Source: Entamoeba invadens IP1
Taxonomy: Eukaryota; Evosea; Mastigamoebida; Endamoebidae
Reading direction: 5' to 3'
NCBI RefSeq assembly: GCF_000330505.1
Contig: NW_004440255.1
Span: 157,362-168,697 of the forward strand
Length of the DNA stretch: 11,336 bases
This document shows, piece by piece, positions 1 through 8,344 of this stretch. Below the pieces are notes generated by a model. The model did no database searches, was not told the origin of the DNA, and saw nothing but the letters and a program-made list of their open reading frames with translations. The translations under genes and the position numbers were made by a program. Position 1 is the stretch's first letter. Each line of letters opens with the position of its first letter.

Positions 1-67
1 TTATTATTATTTTGAATAATAATTACTAATTTTATTGTCATATAAAACAAACTTAATTTCAATACGA

Positions 68-1552
68 ATGGCTGAGTTCCAAGAACAAGGCAAATTACTC
101 CACGAAAACATAAAAGTCCTTAAAAAGCATCTCTACGCTTTAGACCAACTCTCCACAAACAGAGACGCTCAACCGAAATATAATTTTCCACTGAATATTG
201 ATAAAATGAGTGTAAATGAAGCGACGAATGCACTCTATGAATTACTAGAGAAATGCACGAATGGGTTAAATATCTTTTCGAAGTATGCTTGGGAGCTTAA
301 AAAGACGAAAGGTGCGATGGTAGATCTCTGTCATCTCATTGAGAGTTTAAATTTGCAGTGTGAAGATGACAACAAAAAGCTCATTGAATTTAACAATAAG
401 GTTGTCGAGGAGTTAATCAACAAAGAGCAACAAAGACTTTTTACAGAACTTTCACTCAACAAATTTCGAAAGGAACAGTTGACAGAGGAACTTAACGAGA
501 CGATATACAACCTTCAATTAATGAAAAAGGAAGAGAAGACTCTTTCAAAGTCCTTTTTAACTCAATCGTCAATTTTTACTCAAACAGAAAAATGTGACAC
601 CAAACCCCTTTTAAAAAATTTTCAAAATGTTCAAAAAATTCAAACCGACAAACAAAACACAACAGAAGACAAAGCTTCCTCTCCAAAAAGTCCACCAATA
701 GAAATTTTAAATGCAACGAATGAGCAAAACAAAGGTTTGGCATTTGACCACAAAATTTCTGAAATTGCTGTCCACGAATTGAGGAAAAGCGAAACCCTAG
801 CCACCGACGAGGTCAATTTGTTTGACGACACGTCGAACCTTGTGAGCGAGTCGGAGACGAATAACTCGAATTATGAAATTCATTTGATCAATAATTTATC
901 GCCAATTCAGACGACACAAGAGAAGATTAGTATTAATACTATTAATATTAATAATAATAATAATAATAATACTATAAATAATAGTAATCGAGTCACTTTA
1001 AATGATTTAAGTGAGGATGAAAGGAACCAACTTTTTAAGTGGAGTGGGAGAAGTGTGGGAATTCCTTTTGTGGAAATCCCACTTGAGACGCCAATGCTTA
1101 AAAAACAACTTTTAAAACTCACGACGACGCGGAACGGATTTTTTGTTGTCATTCAAGACAAAGGAGGAAATTTAATTGGAGGGTTTGTAAGTCATCGAGT
1201 TGCAAAGGACGGAGCATTTGTTGCGGACGCGAATTGCTTCTTGTTCACATTAAAAGTCGATGGAAAGGTGCAATTTCAGAAATTCGAGATGGCACGAACA
1301 AGACACAAATTCGCGTTTTATATTGGAACAAATCGATCGACAAGACTCATCGACTTTGGGTGCGGAGATTTGTGTCTGATGAGCGTCGGGAGGTTTGGGA
1401 AGAGAACAAACGAGAAAGTGACGTACACAATGACGAAACAATCATTTCAGTACGGCGACAAAATCAATTTACTCAATACGTCAAATGAAGAAAATGAAAT
1501 ACTGAGCGCGACGTTCTTTGAAGCAGTCGATGGAAGTCAAAGTTTTTATTAG
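68..1552 (+). CDS. Coiled-coil protein with C-terminal TLDc domain
   Basis: Intact 494-residue gene. I place the start at the ATG at 68: the frame is open further back only to a TTG at 35, not a credible eukaryotic start. Residues about 90-165 are Lys/Glu/Leu-rich and look coiled-coil. Residues about 166-310 are a polar Ser/Thr/Asn linker with seven consecutive Asn encoded by an in-frame (AAT)7 run. From about 335 to the end is a TLDc-type domain: NGFFVVIQDKGGNLIGGF matches the G-F-x-hydrophobic-I-x-D-x-x-G-x-x-x-GG-F core, followed by a FLFTLK strand and an FGCGDLCLM strand. Entamoeba species encode many TLDc proteins; elsewhere the domain occurs in TBC1D24 and oxidation-resistance (OXR1) proteins and is linked to V-ATPase regulation. 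No catalytic role is implied. There is no signal peptide or membrane segment, so it is probably cytosolic. The specific function is unknown. Confidence 0.82.
   Translation: MAEFQEQGKLLHENIKVLKKHLYALDQLSTNRDAQPKYNFPLNIDKMSVNEATNALYELLEKCTNGLNIFSKYAWELKKTKGAMVDLCHLIESLNLQCEDDNKKLIEFNNKVVEELINKEQQRLFTELSLNKFRKEQLTEELNETIYNLQLMKKEEKTLSKSFLTQSSIFTQTEKCDTKPLLKNFQNVQKIQTDKQNTTEDKASSPKSPPIEILNATNEQNKGLAFDHKISEIAVHELRKSETLATDEVNLFDDTSNLVSESETNNSNYEIHLINNLSPIQTTQEKISINTININNNNNNNTINNSNRVTLNDLSEDERNQLFKWSGRSVGIPFVEIPLETPMLKKQLLKLTTTRNGFFVVIQDKGGNLIGGFVSHRVAKDGAFVADANCFLFTLKVDGKVQFQKFEMARTRHKFAFYIGTNRSTRLIDFGCGDLCLMSVGRFGKRTNEKVTYTMTKQSFQYGDKINLLNTSNEENEILSATFFEAVDGSQSFY
950..970 (+). repeat. (AAT)7 trinucleotide repeat encoding Asn7
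   Basis: Seven perfect AAT units in the reading frame of the TLDc gene, inside a longer run of AAT/ATT-like codons (about 930-990). It forms a low-complexity Asn spacer just before the TLDc domain. Slippage here would change Asn number without breaking the frame. Confidence 0.9.
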
Positions 1553-2595
1553 AATTCTATTTGATTATTAAAAATAAGTGAGAAATATTTAATGTACAAG
1601 TCGGTTTACACTGTTTATTTTTTAATGGAATTTATCAAGATTTTAAAACTTAGAAATCAAGTCGATTAACACTTAAAATAACGCTCTTAATTTTGTTTTG
1701 GCTTGTTTTTCCTGTTATATAAATCCAATTTTTGATGATTTTTTTATTTTTTGGCTTGTGTATTGTTTATGCACAAAATACAAATACTAAAAAAACAAAA
1801 ATAATTTGAATAAACTCGAAATTTCCCAATTTTTATGATCATTTGAATTTTGTTCAATGTTATTTAAAGTGTTCATATATAAAAAATAAATATACAAAGT
1901 GATTAACATTTAACAAACGGTGTTTTTTATTATTAATATAACATAGTTATCAACATGATTAAACGTTTAAATAAATTAACTATATATATACAGTATTGTT
2001 AATACAAATGTAAATGTTAAATATAACTTCTAGTTGAATTATGGGTTTTAGTGACATGGTTATTATCAAACATTGATTGTAACCCATGTCTAATTGATTT
2101 GACATTTTGTTGAAACAAAAAAGATCAAATAAAAACAATTGTTATTGATTTTATCGTGTAAATACTTTGATGTTCACATTTTTTATTCATGAGATTTTAG
2201 TTGATTATTACATATAAGCGAGATATTCTTTACAATTATTATTTCTTAACTATCGTTTCATTGTTTTTCAAATTACAACATATAATAGTAAACATGAGAC
2301 GCGACTCATTATATCCATGTTTTGAACAGTTATAAACAAATATTTTTTGTTTTCTTAATGTTATTTAATACTTGTTTTTAACCCATTTTTATTTCTTACT
2401 TGTTCTTTTACTTTAAAACTCAAAGTTGTTTAAAAATTTTATTGGTTTTGAAATACTTGTGAGTAAAAAAGTATTTTAATCATTTTATTATGTTTTTTTC
2501 ATCTAAAAATTTTAAATCCAAACAATGAAAACTAACTCATTTGTATTAATCATTTAACAATCAAAAATAAAGTGAAGTTTCAAATATACAATAAG
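1553..2595. other. AT-rich spacer between TLDc gene and tRNA cluster
   Basis: About 1.04 kb with stops in all frames and long A and T runs. No coding remnant or RNA gene was recognised. It should hold the 3' end of the TLDc transcript and the 3' trailer of tRNA-Gly. The only local structure noticed is a small inverted repeat at 2053-2090 (GACATGG ... CCATGTC), which overlaps an alternative pairing of ATGGGTT (2041-2047) with AACCCAT (2081-2087). Confidence 0.6.
2563..2567 (-). terminator. Pol III terminator candidate of tRNA-Gly
   Basis: Five A on the plus strand, so T5 in the tRNA-Gly transcript, 28 nt past its mature 3' end. It is the nearest run of at least four T after this gene. Confidence 0.5.
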
Positions 2596-2666
2596 TGCAT
2601 TTGCCGGGACGCGAACCCGGATCTCCACCTTGGAAGGGTGGAATTCTGCCCTTAGACCACAAATGC
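2596..2666 (-). tRNA. tRNA-Gly (anticodon TCC)
   Basis: A 71-nt cloverleaf on the minus strand. The acceptor stem GCATTTG/CAAATGC pairs perfectly and the discriminator is A. The anticodon arm is CCACC-CTTCCAA-GGTGG, so the anticodon is TCC (plus-strand 2632-2634), reading GGA. The T arm is CCGGG-TTCGCGT-CCCGG and contains the Pol III B box GGTTCGCGTCC. No CCA is encoded and there is no intron. It lies 63 nt downstream of tRNA-Lys on the same strand; each gene has its own T run, so they are probably transcribed separately. Confidence 0.96.
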
Positions 2667-2724
2667 TCACTGAATGTAATTATATATGATAGTTATTATT
2701 TCAAGGTTTTCAATATCAAAAAAT

Positions 2725-2729
2725 AAAAA
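2725..2729 (-). terminator. Pol III terminator of tRNA-Lys
   Basis: T5 on the minus strand directly after the discriminator base of tRNA-Lys, with a second T6 run at 2718-2723 as backup. Confidence 0.75.
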
Positions 2730-2802
2730 CGCCCCCCGGGGGGCTCGAACCCCCGACCTTACGGTTAAAAGCCGCACGCTCTACCGACTGAGCTAGGAAG
2801 GC
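2730..2802 (-). tRNA. tRNA-Lys (anticodon TTT)
   Basis: A 73-nt cloverleaf on the minus strand. The acceptor stem GCCTTCC/GGGGGGC pairs through with two adjacent T-G wobbles, and the discriminator is G, as is usual for eukaryotic tRNA-Lys. The D arm contains TAGCTCAGTCGGTAGAGC, which matches the eukaryotic Lys pattern and supplies the A box. The anticodon loop is CTTTTAA (anticodon at 2767-2769), so it reads AAA and probably AAG. The B box is GGTTCGAGCCC. There is no intron and no encoded CCA. Confidence 0.96.
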
Positions 2803-2981
2803 ACTCATTAAAAAGATTGTTAATTATATAACATTATAAACTAAAAGACAAGAAGTCGATGTTGGAAGACATTGTTTTGGTGTTTATTGAAAACATCAGT
2901 GTGTTATTTGGTGTTAATTTCAAAATTTTATAATATAGAACTACACAATTACTTTGAAATGATTATATATTAAAATAAATT

Positions 2982-2985
2982 AAAA
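2982..2985 (-). terminator. Pol III terminator of tRNA-Ile
   Basis: A T4 run on the minus strand immediately after the discriminator A of tRNA-Ile. Confidence 0.65.
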
Positions 2986-3068
2986 TGGTCCCGGCGGGGA
3001 TCGAACCCGCGACCCTCGCATAACTCTATTCTATAAGTACGATGCACTACCGACTGTGCTACGGGGCC
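2986..3068 (-). tRNA. tRNA-Ile (anticodon TAT) with 10-nt intron
   Basis: An 83-nt gene on the minus strand giving a 73-nt tRNA after removal of about ten bases. Anticodon stem TCGTA pairs with TGCGA (one G-T). The loop reads CTTATA, then GAATAGAGTT, then A. The extra ten bases sit after position 37, the canonical site for nuclear tRNA introns, at plus-strand 3022-3031. The anticodon TAT (3033-3035) decodes ATA. The T arm GCGGG-TTCGATC-CCCGC contains the B box. The acceptor stem GGCCCCG/CGGGACC has one C-A mismatch at pair 3-70. Correct maturation requires the tRNA splicing endonuclease. Confidence 0.93.
3022..3031 (-). other. tRNA-Ile(TAT) intron
   Basis: Ten bases, GAATAGAGTT in the transcript, placed between anticodon-loop positions 37 and 38. 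The ends are deduced from restoring a seven-base loop (CTTATAA); a shift of one base either way cannot be excluded by sequence alone. Confidence 0.8.
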
Positions 3069-3522
3069 TTCTTTATATTATAAAAAAGCATGTTTTGGTT
3101 AAATGTTTTATACAATTATCTTTATTTATACAAACATTATTTTAAAAACAATTGGAAACCCATTTGTATTTATCAAATTTTTATTATTTAAAGTTTTGGG
3201 AAAGTAACAACAGTCAAAAAGTATTTTAAAACCAATTTTTTATAAATTTTGGAATTTTAATCAAAACAATTAATAATGTGAATTATTTTGTTTGGAACTT
3301 CGACTAATCCAAATAAGTTTTATAAAAGTGAGTTTAATAATATTCATGAAAACTATAACCCACATAACCAGTAATTAAAATTGTAAGAGTTAGTTTATTT
3401 GATTTTATATTTTTTTGTATTTTTAATAATTATAATTTTATCATTTAAATGTTCATATTTTAATATTTAATATAATTAAAGTATAGCATATTTAATAATA
3501 TTTTATTACAACTTAAAGTATA
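3069..3522. other. AT-rich spacer between divergent tRNA-Ile and tRNA-Leu
   Basis: About 450 bp of low-complexity AT-rich DNA, strongly so at 3400-3520. It is the shared upstream region of tRNA-Ile (minus) and tRNA-Leu (plus). No coding remnant, RNA gene or clear repeat was seen. Confidence 0.55.
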
Positions 3523-3604
3523 GCAAGAGTGGCCGAGTGGTCCAAGGCGCTTGTTTCAGGTACGAGTCTTTTCGAAGGCGTGGGTTCGAACCCCACCTCT
3601 TGCA
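3523..3604 (+). tRNA. tRNA-Leu (anticodon CAG)
   Basis: An 82-nt class II tRNA on the plus strand. The acceptor stem GCAAGAG/CTCTTGC pairs perfectly and the discriminator is A. The D arm TGGCCGAGTGGTCCAAGGC is typical of tRNA-Leu. The anticodon arm is CTTGT-TTCAGGT-ACGAG, giving CAG at 3557-3559, which reads CTG. A long variable arm (about 3567-3579) precedes the T arm GTGGG-TTCGAAC-CCCAC. There is no intron and no encoded CCA. It is the only tRNA of the group on this strand. Confidence 0.96.
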
Positions 3605-3608
3605 TTTT
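3605..3608 (+). terminator. Pol III terminator of tRNA-Leu
   Basis: A T4 run directly after the discriminator A. A longer T run lies about 15 nt further on as a possible fail-safe. Confidence 0.7.
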
Positions 3609-3799
3609 ATACACTTTTGTTTTTTTATTTTTTGAACAATTGATTTAAATATAGATTGTTTACTTGGAATATGAAAAGTAAAATAAATAAAAACTCCAAA
3701 GAGTGAGGCGAACTGAAAGAACTGCCTAACGATATCTTCAACCAAAAACTTTGACCAATTGATATATAAGCAACAAACTTGAAAGAAGAAGACATTCAA

Positions 3800-4896
3800 A
3801 TGGGAGAAGAAGGAGCTGAAGTACAAGAACTTGTTGTAGATAATGGATCTGGTATGTTCAGAGCTGGTTTTTTGATAACGACGCATAAAAAGCAGTCTTT
3901 CCATCAATTGTTGGCAGACCAAAACAGTTTTTAGTCATGGCTGATACAGGGCACAAAAAAACTATGTTGGAGATGAAGCACCACCAAAGAAAAGTATATT
4001 GACAATAAGTATCCAATTGAGCATGATATTGTCAACAATCGAAACGGTATGGAGAAGATCTGGCAGCACACTTTCTACAACGATCTCAGAATTGCACCAG
4101 AAGAGCATTCAGTCTTCTTGACTAAAGCCCCAACGTACCCAGAGCTAACAAATAAAAGAAGACACAATTTATGTTCGTAACTTTCAACGTCACGGCCATG
4201 TAAGTTGCAAATAAGACTGTCCTTACATTGTATGATTCTTATATTATCAATGAAGAATTGGGACGCAGTGAGAGACACCATCTCACTCCCACAGACCATC
4301 CTCTGAATTGATCTTGCTGGTAGTGATCTTACCGACTACCTCTTGAAGATCTCGACTGAAAGAGGATACTCATTCACCACAACTACACAAAGAGAAATTG
4401 TCAGAGACATTAAAAAAGCTCTGTTAAATTGCTTTTGACTTAAACATTAAAATGAAGAAGGTTGCTTCATCATAACTCAAAAAGTCATTCAAACTTTCAA
4501 ATGGTCAAGTCATCACCATTGGAAACAAGAGATTCAGATACCCAAAAGCACTCTTCCAGTCATCATTCCTTGGTATGGAAGCATCAGGTATCCACGAGAC
4601 AACTCACAACTTAATCATGAAGTGTGATGTTGATACCAGAAACAAGTTATATGAAAACATCGTCTTTTCAAATGGAACATCAATGTACTCAGTCATTAAC
4701 AACAGACTAGAGAAGGAGATGGTTGCCCTGCACCATTAATAATGAAGATCAAGGTTATTGCACCAACAAAAAGAAACTCTCTGTCTGGATTGGGGGCTCA
4801 ATTTGTGCTTCATTGTCTATTTTCCAGAACATGTGTATCACCAAGGAATATTACAATGATATTGGAACAGCCATCGACCACAGACTGTGCTTCTAA
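3800..4896 (+). pseudogene. Actin pseudogene, full-length but frameshifted
   Basis: The ATG at 3800 opens an actin N-terminus (VQELVVDNGSG, then M-F-R-A-G-F), and the locus ends in the actin-like C-terminus H-R-L-C-F followed by TAA at 4894. Actin blocks lie in order between these in changing frames: the FPSIVGRP block near 3900, YVGDEAP and [10 protein letters not shown] near 3965-4040, [11 protein letters not shown] near 4050-4080, [20 protein letters not shown] near 4325-4385, [17 protein letters not shown] near 4501-4551, [15 protein letters not shown] near 4568-4612, and [11 protein letters not shown] near 4742. Frameshifts begin within about 75 bases of the start. There are several stops, and internal deletions remove much of the DSGDGVSHTVPIYEG segment. 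At 1097 bp it is about 34 bp shorter than an intact 376-residue actin gene. Intact actin is almost invariant, so this copy has had no selection for a long time. No poly-A tail is visible, so gene duplication is as likely as retroposition. Confidence 0.93.
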
Positions 4897-5518
4897 TTTA
4901 TTTATATATTTTAATTTTTATTATATTAACTTCAAGGTGTTTGTTTTTTAATATTGTTTTAATTTTTATCGGTGTCTTTTTGATAAATTGATACACAAAT
5001 AATGATTTTATTATAACCAAAAATATTGTTGAAATTTTTAAAACATATATTAAAAACATGTTTAATAATAAACAGTTTTTATTTCCACTTAAAAAGGTCT
5101 GTGTTTTTCGAATGATGTTTTGTGATTAAACAGGAAAAAAAATATTTAAACAAATGAATGGAAAGTGTGTTTTAATACGTGTATTATAAAGAAACGCGCA
5201 CGTTTATGCATGCATTGATAAAGACAATTCAAAAGTTTCTTTAGTTGATAATATATCAGTGACCAAATTTACATTCTTGTTTGAAAATAACAAAATGGGA
5301 AATTTTAGACTTGTTCATAACACTCACAAAAATTATAAAGTTTATGAAAAACAAATAGTGTTTTCAACATTTTAAAATAATAGTATCAAATTTTAATGTT
5401 CTTAAAAAGACTCAAATTATTGATATGACGACAAAGTGACCGATTTTTTGGTTTGACAACGAATTCAATGTTAAAGAAATTTATGATGTGACAGCAGAGT
5501 TGTTGTTTGTGTTATTTT
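4897..5518. other. AT-rich spacer, with one short open stretch
   Basis: Mostly AT-rich DNA after the actin pseudogene. A stop-free stretch of 61 codons runs from 5190 to 5372 (stop at 5373), with peptide-like composition (for example KDNSKVSLVDNISVTKFTF) but no credible ATG start and no family I recognise. It lies just upstream of the beta-helix pseudogene. Adding it would bring that locus to roughly 620 codons, so it may be the decayed N-terminal part. A further block, PIFWFDNEFNVKEIYDV (5440-5490), is also peptide-like. Small palindromes occur near 5172-5216 (TAATACGTGTATTA, ATGCATGCAT). Confidence 0.35.
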
Positions 5519-7040
5519 GAAAACATAAAAGAATTATTTAAAACAAAATTTAATTGAATCAATGATAAAAAACAGATAATTACTCATGATAAACATTGAA
5601 AAGTTGTCGAAAATGAAGTACCCATTTTATTCACAGGTTTGTATAATTATTCAACTTGATAGAAGAATTGGATGAAGAGGGTTAGTACTATATTGATTAA
5701 GAAGAAAAGAATCTGTATATCTACTTGCCGGCTACAGTCAATAAAGTGTGGATATCACAAACCACTTCATTATTTATTAATGTACACACTTTTAATAATT
5801 TGACAATTCAAAATATCATATTTGAATATACACGAAAAATATGATGAACTTTTATTTATCAAATAATATTCTCGTCAAAAATTGCACTTTTAGACACTCG
5901 GGGTTAATAGGTATTTCTTTTTCGGGTAATTATTCAACAATAACTCATAACATTTTTTATGATATGGGAGCAGAGGGTGTAGTTATGAGATGTGGTTTGT
6001 TTTACATTGTATTGTTACAAGTATATTATTATAGCAATACTTTATCATTATTTAATATTGCTGAACTATAACAATACAATATATAACAAAATAATAAATT
6101 TAAATATCTTATTAAAACACTAATATTACTATAAAATATAGTTTAAATAACAATAAGGAAAATTAAATTCATTATATCGAGGAGAGTGCTATCTAACTTA
6201 TAACTATGCTAACACGACGTCACAAGTATCATTACTTTTATACCCGCGTTTCTATTGGCATTGTTGGCAATTACATGAAGCACAATTTTGTAAAAAACAA
6301 TCCCCATTTGGGGTATTCACACAATGGAGCGTATTTATAAATCTTTTTCAATGAACTAAAAATGTCTGTACTCGAGCTTCTGACTGTGGTGCATTGGATT
6401 CTGGTACACATTGGGAATATTCTGGTAATGTTATTAAGAACAACTTCTTCCACGACTCCACAGGATTTGGGCTTTCCGGTGGATTGTCTTTTGTTTTGGG
6501 AATTTAATTGGACTACAACCTTTCAAAGCGAAGAATCTACCAAAACATTATTTCAAATTTTGTTGGTTATGGTCTTGTGCAGGGCTCTGGGAGGTCCAAC
6601 ATTATTTATTACAACATATTTTATAATTGTGATACTGAATATAGGGGAGATTCTAGAGGATTATAAAGGTATCACACTACCCCAAACATGTTCTACAATT
6701 TACTGGACACGATGGTGAATAATGGAGTTGATAGATATACGTCTCGTTGGAAAGACAAATTTCCTCAATGGGCAGTGTTACCAAAAACGTCGGAAGAGTT
6801 AATGAAAGAAGAAATATTCATTGGCTGTTAATGGAGAACAGTGAAATATACTGTAACGTTTTCTATAATAACAAAAAGAATTACGCTTTTGCGGATCAAT
6901 GTAACATGGATATGAAAAGGTGGGAGATGAACACTAATTCAAGTCAAGATCTAATGTTTTGTGATGTGGATAACAACGATTTTTTGATGAAAAAAAGGGG
7001 AAATTTACAAATACAATTGTTGGGAGAAAATACATTATGA
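5519..7040 (+). pseudogene. Right-handed parallel beta-helix protein pseudogene
   Basis: Pieces of one protein lie in order in all three frames. About 5519-5640: ENIKELFKTKFN, NDKKQIITHDKH and VENEVPILFTGLYN. 5653-5840: NLIEELDEEG, stop, YYID, stop, EEKNLYIYLP, then INVHTFNNLTIQNIIFEYTR. 5841-5990: NNILVKNCTFRHSGLIGISFSG and a THNIFYDMGAEGVV coil. After a 240-bp AT-rich gap, 6245-6360: VSIGIVGNYMKHNFVKNNPH. 6361-6830: NVIKNNFFHDSTGFGLSGG, NIIYYNIFYNCD, RGDSRG and RWKDKFPQWAVLP. 6830-7040: IYCNVFYNN and CDVDNNDFLMK. From family knowledge, this order (LEELD-x-x-GEWYLD block, N-and-F-rich coils, DARG-like motif, W-x-x-x-FP block, ENGDF-like end) matches bacterial right-handed parallel beta-helix proteins, often secreted and carbohydrate-linked. 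In-frame stops fall at 5644, 5683, 5698, 5842, 6338, 6505, 6664 and 6829, with at least four frame changes. The 5' boundary is uncertain. Confidence 0.75.
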
Positions 7041-7873
7041 AACTAAGGGATTAATAAACAAGACAATGCTTGTAGTGTCTTGGCGGATTTTTTAATAGTT
7101 ATGTGTCTTGTTGTCTTCTGACTTTAAAAAATAAGTGATTATTACGTTTTTATTGTTTTTTAATAAAATATTAAATAATTTTATAATAATTAGATGTTTT
7201 CTCACAATCACAATGATCTATAAAATATTTATAGAATATATATGATACAAAAAATATACAACATTCAGTTTTACAAACGATTAATTCTAACAACTAAAGT
7301 AAAATATAAAACTTGACATTTGAAGTATAATTTTGTTTTTATACACTTCTCCATCTTAATTTTAAAGAGTTTTTATTTTTTCTTGTTTAAAACAGGTTAA
7401 TTTGTTTATTTACATACGAGTTAAAAATTTATATTATCACTTAATTATTTTAAGTTGCTATAAAAATATTTGTTTTTTTTCACATTTTGTTTCTTTATGT
7501 TAAATTATAAAAGAATTAATAATCATTCAAATATTTTAAAACAAATAATTTTATTACATAATAAACATTTAAATTTTATATCAGCAACATTCATAGATAT
7601 ATATTTATGTTGCTAACATAATTAATAGATGATTGGTTGTAAAGAGATTGTGAATAAATATGTCTAAATAAACAATTGATTCAATAAATTTCAATATAAT
7701 TATTTAAAAAAAAGTACAACTTTTCATTTTTTTCCATATTTTTTTATAAGGAAAAAACAAGAAATGTTTTTTTTTGGAAAACTGAAATAATAATATTATT
7801 GAACGTTGGTTAAATAATAATGATCTATAAAAAGTATAAAGAAACTAACCTATTTCAATAAAATAAAATTATA
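7041..7873. other. AT-rich spacer upstream of the TIR element
   Basis: About 830 bp, extremely AT-rich with many short A and T runs. No coding remnant, tRNA or convincing repeat was seen. It should contain the former 3' flank of the beta-helix gene. Confidence 0.6.
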
Positions 7874-7875
7874 TA

Positions 7876-8154
7876 CAGTAAAAAGTGTCTTTTTGTAGGT
7901 TTTTCTATTTGTGGGTCAATGGACCAATCAAATGCAAAACCCACAAATAATTATTTTGCTCTCGAACCTTGAATTTAAGTCCACTTAGATAAATAATATA
8001 GTTTTTTATAATTAAAAAAAACTACTATATTTTCTATAACACTGATTTTTAATTGAAAAATTGGTGAAAAGAATTTACTTCACAATTCCGTGATAAACCC
8101 ACAAATAAATATTTTTTCTCTGTTTAAAAAACCACAAATAAACACTTTTTACTG
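7876..8154. mobile_element. Tc1/mariner-like MITE (279 bp)
   Basis: Perfect 13-bp terminal inverted repeats, CAGTAAAAAGTGT at 7876-7888 and its complement ACACTTTTTACTG at 8142-8154. Each abuts a TA dinucleotide (7874-7875 and 8155-8156), the target duplication expected for Tc1/mariner insertion. Similarity extends inward: aligned without gaps, 25 of the first 29 bases match (7876-7904 against the complement of 8126-8154). The inside has stops in all frames and no transposase remnant, so it would be non-autonomous. Tc1/mariner ends often begin CAGT, and mariner-type elements have been reported from E. invadens and E. moshkovskii. Other copies cannot be checked from one window. A chance inverted repeat in AT-rich DNA is the alternative, but the length of match plus flanking TA makes this less likely. 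Confidence 0.7.
7906..8140. repeat. Subterminal ACCCACAAATA repeats of the MITE
   Basis: TATTTGTGGGT at 7906-7916 is followed by its complement ACCCACAAATA at 7939-7949, an 11-bp stem with a 22-nt loop. ACCCACAAATA recurs at 8097-8107, and a near copy ACCACAAATA lies at 8131-8140. The motif therefore sits near both ends of the element in inverted arrangement, as transposase-binding or structural subterminal repeats often do. Confidence 0.6.
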
Positions 8155-8344
8155 TATTCGATTTAAAAACAGTTTTATAAATTTCATATTACAAAAATCC
8201 ACAAGGTTTTCTCATTCTCACATACTTTTCTCACAAACTGTATTTGTATTTTTCAGACAATTAAATTATATCAATAACAAATTAATAATATAATAAATAT
8301 TGTGTTAATAAATTAATAAAAATATAAAATAAAGAAACAAATTA

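Noticed and set aside
35..67. Eleven extra N-terminal residues for the TLDc protein from a TTG at 35
   Set aside because: TTG is not a normal nuclear start codon; the ATG at 68 in the same frame is used instead.
3755..3799. Retained promoter (TATATAAG) upstream of the actin ATG
   Set aside because: TATA-like strings are expected by chance in DNA this AT-rich, and the gene is dead.
3506..3922. 138-codon minus-strand open frame
   Set aside because: It runs antisense through tRNA-Leu and into the actin pseudogene; it is a shadow of those features.
4075..4299. 74-codon minus-strand open frame
   Set aside because: Antisense to the actin pseudogene, with no family resemblance.
6271..6453. 60-codon minus-strand open frame
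   Set aside because: Antisense to the beta-helix relic; composition is not protein-like beyond that.
8090..8293. 67-codon plus-strand open frame rich in F, I and N
   Set aside because: It starts inside the MITE and crosses its right end into AT-rich spacer; a chance AT-rich frame.
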